A stretch of 64,000 nucleotides of DNA, taken from positions 4,149,001-4,213,000 of the forward strand of contig JAMKCF010000016.1 in NCBI GenBank assembly GCA_023634235.1. Reading direction: 5' to 3'. The position numbers were made by a program, and so were the translations under genes. Origin of the DNA: Pisaster brevispinus (taxonomy: Eukaryota; Echinodermata; Asteroidea; Forcipulatida; Asteriidae). Below are positions 58,575 to 64,000 of the stretch, in pieces (position 1 is the first letter of the stretch; the number at the start of each line of letters is the position of its first letter). The notes below the pieces were generated by a model, which saw nothing but the letters and a program-made list of their open reading frames with translations, searched no databases and had not been told where the DNA came from.

Positions 58575-61157
58575 GGTGAGTGTTGTAATAGAGGAAATCA
58601 AACAAAGGGTTAAGGCTAAGGCTGCAAAAGTAAAGAGGTATGACGACAGAGTTAGGCAGTTTCATCAGAATAGGTTATTTAACACCAATCAGCGCCAGTT
58701 GTATAAGGAATTGGACGGGCAGGCTGACAACACACAAGTGGGCCCGAAACCAGCAGAGGCACGAACTTTCTGGGGTGGTATGTGGGACCAACCAGTACAG
58801 CACAATCGACAAGCGGAATGGCCAACGGGCGTGAAAGATGAATTGAGAGGCGTACAACAGCAAGAAGTGTTCCAGATTGATGTGGACAAGGTTAAGAGAC
58901 AGGTAAAGAAAGTGCCAAATTGGAAAGCCCCTTGTCCAGACCACGTGTATGGGTACTGGTTGAAGAACTTCCATAGTTTGCATGAGTGAATGGCCCTACA
59001 ATTGCAAGACTCTCTAGGAAATTGTAAGGTCCCATGTTAGATGACTGAGGCAAAAACGGTCCTGATTATGAAGGATGTCAAGAAAGGTAACGTTGCTAGT
59101 AACTATAGACCAATCACGAGCTTACTTGTTATGTATAAACTCTTGACCAGTATGATTGCAGAAGACCTCTATCGTCATATGGATGACCAGCAGTTGTTTC
59201 CAGAGGAGCAGAAAAGCTGTAAGAAGCAGTCTAGAGGTACGAAGGATCAACTTATCATCGATAAGGCTGTACTGAAGGACTGCACGAGCAGAATGACGAA
59301 CTAGGCAATGGCGTGGATCAGTTACAGTAAGGCGTATGACAAGGTATCGCACACGTGGATAATGGAATGCCTGGATATGGTTGGAGTGGCTGATGCAGTA
59401 AAGCGTCTTCTAGGTGAGAGCATGAAGAGAGCATGAAGACATGGCGAACTTATCTGACGGCCAACAATGATAGTCTGGGCAAGGTATGCATAAGACGAGG
59501 GACTTTCCAAGGTTACTCTCTGTCTCCGCTCCTGTTTGTTCTGGCACTGATGCCCCTGTCGATGATTCTGAGGAAGGTGAGTGCAGGTTTATGTAATGAA
59601 GAAGGACAGATGTAAGATCAACCATCTGCTTTTTATGGACGATTTGAAGTTGTTTGCAAAGAATGAGGCGGAGATCAATTCTTTGGTGCAGACTGTCAGG
59701 ATTTTCAGCGATGACATCGGGATGCAGTTCGGTTTGGAGAAATGTGCTTCAATGACCATGAAGAGGGGAAAGAGGGTACATTCCGACGGTATCGTTTTGC
59801 CAGATGGTGCACAGATGAGGGCTTTGGGTGAGGAAGAGAGTTATCGGTATCTTGGTTTACTTGAATCGGACCGTGTCCTTCACGAAGAATCAAAGGTGAG
59901 GTTGAGGCAGAGTACATCGACGGGTAAACAAATGTTTGAAGTCGCAACTGAACGGGGGAACATAGTTAAGGCAATTAACACATGGGCCGTGTCTTTAATT
60001 AGGTACAGTGCGGGTATTGTCGAGTGGACTAAGGAAGATCTAGATGTCATGGACAGGAGAACGAGAAAAATGATGACCATGAATGGTATGCTTCATCCGC
60101 GGGCAAATGTGAGCAGACTTTATCTTCCGAGGTCAGAAGTCGGTAGGGGGTTGCTAAGTGTGGCAGACAGCGTCAACATCAAGCGCAGGAGCTTACATTG
60201 TCACATTAGGAGGACTGATGAAAGCTTGTTGAAAGTTGCGCAGAAGTACACAAAGGCGGGCGAAGTTGGGCCGAAGAAGTACACGAGGGAAAGGAAAGAG
60301 GAAAGACATCAAGATTGGCGGAACAAACCACTTCATGGCCGGTTCTTGAGATGCACTGAAGAAGTTGCCAGCAGCAAGTCCTGGAATTAGTTAAAGAGCG
60401 GAGAACTTAAGAAGGAAACCGAGGGCTTGGTTACTGCGGCGCAAGACAAGTCTCTAAGGACAAATGTAATAAAGGCAAGGATAGAGAAAGCAAACGTCTC
60501 TCCTATGTGCAGAATGTGTAATAAGGCGGAGGAGACTGTATTTCATATTGTCAGTGAATGTAGTATGACGGCCCAGACGGAGTACAAAGGAAGACATGAC
60601 AAGTTGGCCAAAGTGCTTTACTGAGATCTGTGTAAAAAGAATGGTGTGCAAGTGACTGCAAAATGGTACGATCATGTTCCAGATAAAGTTGTAGAGACCG
60701 ACCAGGTCAAGATCCTCTGGGACTTTAACATTCAGACTCATCATGTTATTGAACATGGACGTCCGGATGTTGTAGTCTTAGATGAGACAAAGAAGATGTG
60801 TCTTCTCATTGACATAGCAGTGCCGGGTGATATAAGGGTCGCTAAAAAGGAGAAGAAAAAAAAGTACCAAGACCTGGCCAGGGAACTTCGTAAGATTTGC
60901 CAGGTGAAGGTGAAAGTAGTCCCTGTCGTGGTTGGAGCACTTGATACCATTCCGAAAGCACTGGGGAAACATTTAGAGGAAATAGGGACAAATGTGAGGG
61001 TAGATCTATTACAGAAGGCGGCGCTTTTGGGAACAGCGAGAATTCTAAGAAAGACCCTTGACATCTAAGGCTACGGGACGTAGCCCGACTCGAGGAGTTA
61101 CCGGCACACAGGAAAATGTGATCTTTCTTTTGCATGATGTTATAGAATGAAATAATA
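58575..61157 (+). pseudogene. R4/Dong-like LINE, RT plus restriction-like endonuclease
   Basis: A 5'-truncated LINE of the R2 superfamily. In order it shows QVKKVPNWKAPCPDHVYGYW (about 58890-58950), NYRPITSLLVMYKLLTSMIA, AMAWISYSKAYDKVSHTWIM (59308-59367), GYSLSPLLFVLALMPL, and FMDD at 59632-59643. It then has LPDGAQ and LLRYSAGI-type thumb sequence, a CX2CX7HX4C zinc motif at 60508-60561, and RPD at 60760-60768 followed by DIAVPGD...KKKKYQDL. The last is the PD-(D/E)XK nuclease signature of R2/R4 elements. Nearly everything is in one frame, but stops at 58987, 59038, 59302, 60388 and 60622 and a shift between about 59420 and 59580 kill it. Several stops sit where Trp is expected. Confidence 0.85.
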
Positions 61158-61900
61158 CTACTACTAATAATAACAATAATAACAAATAACGCTAACTGCT
61201 TAATGCAGTCGACTAAAGTCGCCTATGGTAAGGAAAGGGTTAAATAGAGCGACATCATGAAATTTGCTCTAATAGGGCGACAGTTGTGTCTCTCGAAAAA
61301 CACATGCTTTTTAAGCATGATTTTATGAAATTAAGAATTTATTTGTTTGAAAAACTTGATTGTCCGATTAATTTTGTTGAATTTATCATTTAATTACAAA
61401 CTAACTTTTTTTCGGAGTCACCATATTATTTGTTATACAACTTGTGCTGCAATGAGGCGACACATTATTTGTCGCCCTATTATAGAATTTTATATAACGT
61501 ACGTGAAAATGCCACAATAGGGCGACATCAGGTTCATACTTTACCTCATCTTCTTTTAAAGGAAGCGTTTTTTTAATGTATGTGATATAGTTTACTATTC
61601 GTGATTCGTAGCAAATCACCCAGACCACTGAGATCGCAGTTTGACACTGACCCACTTAAGATGGCTCTATGAATTCTTCCCCTGGAGGGTGGAGTGAGGT
61701 TTGGGTCAGGCAGAACGGCAAAGCGGGATCAAATGCCATTATAACATTGTGCTTATACTTAAAAAACAGTATTGCGATAGTTATTATTTGTTTGTAAAGC
61801 ACAACAATAATTGTGACAGTTATAATTTGTTATGTAAAACGCAACAATATAGCGACAGTTGCTACTTATTATGTAATTGTAAAGCTGCACACCCACATAG
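61158..61900. repeat. AAT run, AGGGCGACA-motif cluster and 46-bp repeats
   Basis: 61158-61190 is an AAT microsatellite. 61245-61530 contains GCGACA motifs in both orientations (ATAGGGCGACAG at 61274, TGTCGCCCTATT at about 61469, ATAGGGCGACATCAGG at 61516), compatible with a small MITE. 61765-61890 has three diverged 46-bp units around ACAGTTATAATTTGTTATGT. No gene. Confidence 0.5.
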
Positions 61901-61904
61901 ACAA

Positions 61905-62480
61905 GCATGACTTTAGCAGTCAAGCAGGAGTTTACTAAATTCCTTGCCCTTGTGGTAAAGTGTACATCGGCAAGACCGGTAGAGATCTAACCACTAGGCT
62001 GAAGGAACACAAAGCCCATGGCCGCAGAGGGGAATATGACAAACCTGCCATTGTCAAACACTCCACCGATCTAGACCATGCCATAGATTGGATGCAGGCT
62101 CGAATCATAGCTCCTGAGAGACATTGGTATACATGGCGCATCAGGGAGGCTATCGAAAAACACAAGCACAAGACATGTACTGTACAATGTACCAACATAA
62201 TTTGGTTACTTCATTAGCATTATCTGGCACACAATCCTACCACCCTACTCCACTGACATCCCACAGTCTACTGACACGCCCCACTACAGAGAGAACTCAC
62301 ACACAATGGGCAACCCACACAATAGCCCTGTTCCCTCCGACCACTGTTCCCCTTTCAGAAGAAACAACAAGAGCAGTGACTGACTCTACACTAAAACTTC
62401 TGAAACTCTATAAACAGACAAACACGTCTCACACTCTTCAGTCTCTTGACAAAAATTAGAGCAAGCTAGTCGAAACGTTG
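61905..62480 (+). pseudogene. Penelope-like element 3' fragment with GIY-YIG nuclease
   Basis: The frame reads IPCPCGKVYIGKTGRDLTTRL (from 61943) and later IVKHSTDLDHAIDWMQARII and RWYTWRIREAIEKHK-like sequence up to about 62165. This is the GIY-YIG endonuclease that ends Penelope-like proteins (YIG is intact; the GIY half is GKVYIG). The frame closes at 62215. The 3' region ends with CTAGTCGAAACGTTGACACC at about 62467-62486, a sequence typical of Penelope termini. The RT is missing, so this is not the other half of the 20-kb element in any direct way. Confidence 0.8.
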
Positions 62481-62549
62481 ACACCAACACAGTAGACAGC
62501 AGACAACACATTAGAGAATCGGACTCCTTCACCAGCCGGTGGATGGGTC

Positions 62550-63125
62550 TCAAAATTGTGTGTTAACCAGCAATGACAGCTGTACCGAATTTGAGTCTTC
62601 CTGCCTTTGCGTGAATTTAACTGCACGTTTGCTTGATTCAGATTCCAACCTAATTGGTTTAAGATCCACACAAGCAAATTGCATAAAAGTTAGCCCTGCA
62701 GCCCGGGAGAGAGGCAGCTAGCCTTTTTGGCGTAAGCCCTCTACCCAATGGTCGCCGCCATTGCTTGTTTAAGAAGTAAGGTTAAGCTTTGAACAGGGCA
62801 TCACGGCTGAGCTGACTTTGGGTCTCTGCCAAATAAATAATTTGATTGTTTATGACGTAAAATGTATTAATCCATGTCATAAAAACTAATCCAAGTATAA
62901 TAAATATGTGCAATGTGTCAGAGATTGCCGCACTTGAATAAGCTACAGTATCGCACGTAAAGACAGTAAAAACGTTGTTGCAAAACGTAAAAGTCATTGG
63001 ATTGTTTTATGCCACAGTTTGTGTCCTATTACCTTAATATTATGAATTTGTTATGTAATTGTCAGTATAAAATCATGAAAGTTTCTCTGTTTCCCTCTTT
63101 GTTCGTTCTTACGAACACTTGGTTT
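62550..63125 (+). repeat. Block segment (same as 31190-31660; inverted 16020-16660)
   Basis: Contains GAGTCTTCCTGCCTTTGCGT, CAGCCCGGGAGAGAGGCAGC and AGAGATTGCCGCACTTGAAT in the order of 31190-31560. 63050-63120 matches the inverted 14430-14560 segment. It is cut at about 63125 by the next HINE sequence. Confidence 0.8.
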
Positions 63126-64000
63126 CTAGTTAGCTGTTCCGACTTACAGTCGGAACAGGTTTTGTTTTTGTCGAGATTTTTATTATTTTTATTATTATTA
63201 TTATTAGTATTATTCTTTGTTTCCACCTAAAATCCCATAGCATTTGTACACGTTTTATGTATACACCCAATATCCTAATGTTTAAATATGAAGGAGTTAG
63301 GTCCTATATCAAATTGAAGCTTAGTACGTAAACTTAACATTTATTGTGATAATTGTTAAAATTCTTAATTAATTTGCCACTTTACAGCGAGGTGAATATT
63401 TAATTAGCCAACCTCGTTAAGACCATATCTCAAAAAGTGTACCGCTGATCGTCAAACTTTTTTTAGTTTTAGACTTATGAGATGCTGTAGATTTATTTTC
63501 CGGCCTAAAATCACGAACGACGTCACAATGACGTCATTTATTGCGCATTTTCGCCCGTGTACAAAACACATAGAGATAGGGAAATCAAATCCGACTTCTA
63601 GAAACATCATTTTTCAATTAAGCTCAAATTTAACGTCCTAGATTACACAAACGTCTCTTAAAACAAGTACGATTGTATTGACCTTCAGTTTAAAAGCATT
63701 AAAACTTATCAAAACATTGTCAGTAAAAAAAACACCCAAATTCTCAGGCAAATTTAACGCCACGGGTACTTTGCCTATAATCTGTGAGTTTATAAATAAA
63801 AAAGGAGTCAAGCTCTACAAATTTTTAACAAATGAGGGCGCTATACGAGTTTAACGGTGCTCTTGCTTGCTTTTTTTAAAAGTTGATCAAGTCCTACCCA
63901 TTTGTGACCCGTGTTTTTGCGTTGTTTGTATGTAGAGTGTAATATAAAGAGTCATTCCTGCGCCGACTAACACAAGTCTACTTTCATTCACAAGAATCGA
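63126..64000 (+). mobile_element. HINE-family 5' segment, running off the window
   Basis: Starts TTAGCTGTTCCGACTTACAGTC and GGAACAGG (palindrome), then AAT-rich microsatellite and, from 63215, a close match to 560-1342 including the ACGACGTCAC/ATGACGTCA motifs (about 63518-63536) and the TATA-like box at 63941. Confidence 0.7.

Noticed and set aside
60741..61135. Minus-strand frames over the LINE endonuclease
   Set aside because: Shadow of the plus-strand PD-(D/E)XK domain.
63101..63129. Another Helitron 3' end (GTTCGT/ACGAAC hairpin and CTAG)
   Set aside because: The hairpin region matches the interior of the block repeat at about 14.5 and 32.7 kb, so it is not a terminus. CTAG here only marks where HINE sequence was joined.
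560..64000. Pair of LTRs at the two window ends
   Set aside because: 62 kb apart with unrelated content; the segment is the 5' part of a dispersed HINE-type family also seen at 42 kb in part.

Overview
The window is AT-rich eukaryotic DNA, crowded with repeats. The repertoire points to a marine invertebrate: Penelope-like elements, a restriction-like-endonuclease LINE, an L2/CR1-type LINE, Helitron/HINE-like elements with internal tandem repeats, and tRNA-Leu-derived SINEs. An echinoderm is my best guess, but nothing here proves it. I see no rRNA gene, no free-standing tRNA gene and no CRISPR array.

The only convincing host genes are a family of small secreted prepropeptides, of which four coding exons lie here: 11807-11994 (-), 18181-18369 (-), 27679-27871 (-) and 56794-56982 (+). 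Each encodes a signal peptide, a short acidic propiece, a Lys-Arg site and a basic Gly/Asn-rich peptide. In three of them a 15-residue peptide lies between two KR sites. Two copies (18 kb and 56.8 kb) look intact, and each has a conserved TATA promoter with a non-coding first exon upstream (21.87 kb on - and 55.39 kb on +). The 56.8 kb locus has a second TATA/first-exon candidate at 55.89 kb. The 11.8 kb copy has lost its ATG. The 27.7 kb copy is diverged and lacks an in-frame ATG in the exon. I recognise no known peptide family.

The peptide exons sit in duplicated blocks. Block A (about 9.3-13.1 kb) and block B (about 13.5-20.0 kb) are tandem direct copies. Block C (30.4-34.4 kb) is an inverted copy of the non-genic part of B. 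A further inverted copy carries the 56.8 kb gene (56.4-57.6 kb), and a piece recurs at 62.55-63.1 kb. Insertions present in one copy and absent from another (SINE, 687-bp element, Penelope element) give a relative history.

Mobile elements by region: 0-4.6 kb, two adjoining HINE/Helitron-like elements, one with a six-unit 302-bp array. 4.6-8 kb, duplicated flanks around a pentanucleotide array, plus GT-rich repeats. 20.0-21.35 kb, a Penelope-like RT with its catalytic centre deleted. 23.7-24.7 kb, an APE-endonuclease LINE fragment. 35.1-37.4 kb, a 1.25-kb ATGAT pentanucleotide array. 38.9-41.8 kb, a decayed L2/CR1-like LINE. 41.8-53.4 kb, a HINE-rich zone with two piggyBac-like TTAA MITEs and two SINEs. 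58.4-61.2 kb, two copies of an R4/Dong-like LINE set in AAT repeats. 61.9-62.5 kb, the GIY-YIG end of another Penelope element. 63.13-64 kb, the start of another HINE-like element. Its sequence repeats 560-1342.

No single complete multi-exon host gene can be closed within the window, because the exons after the peptide exon were not found.
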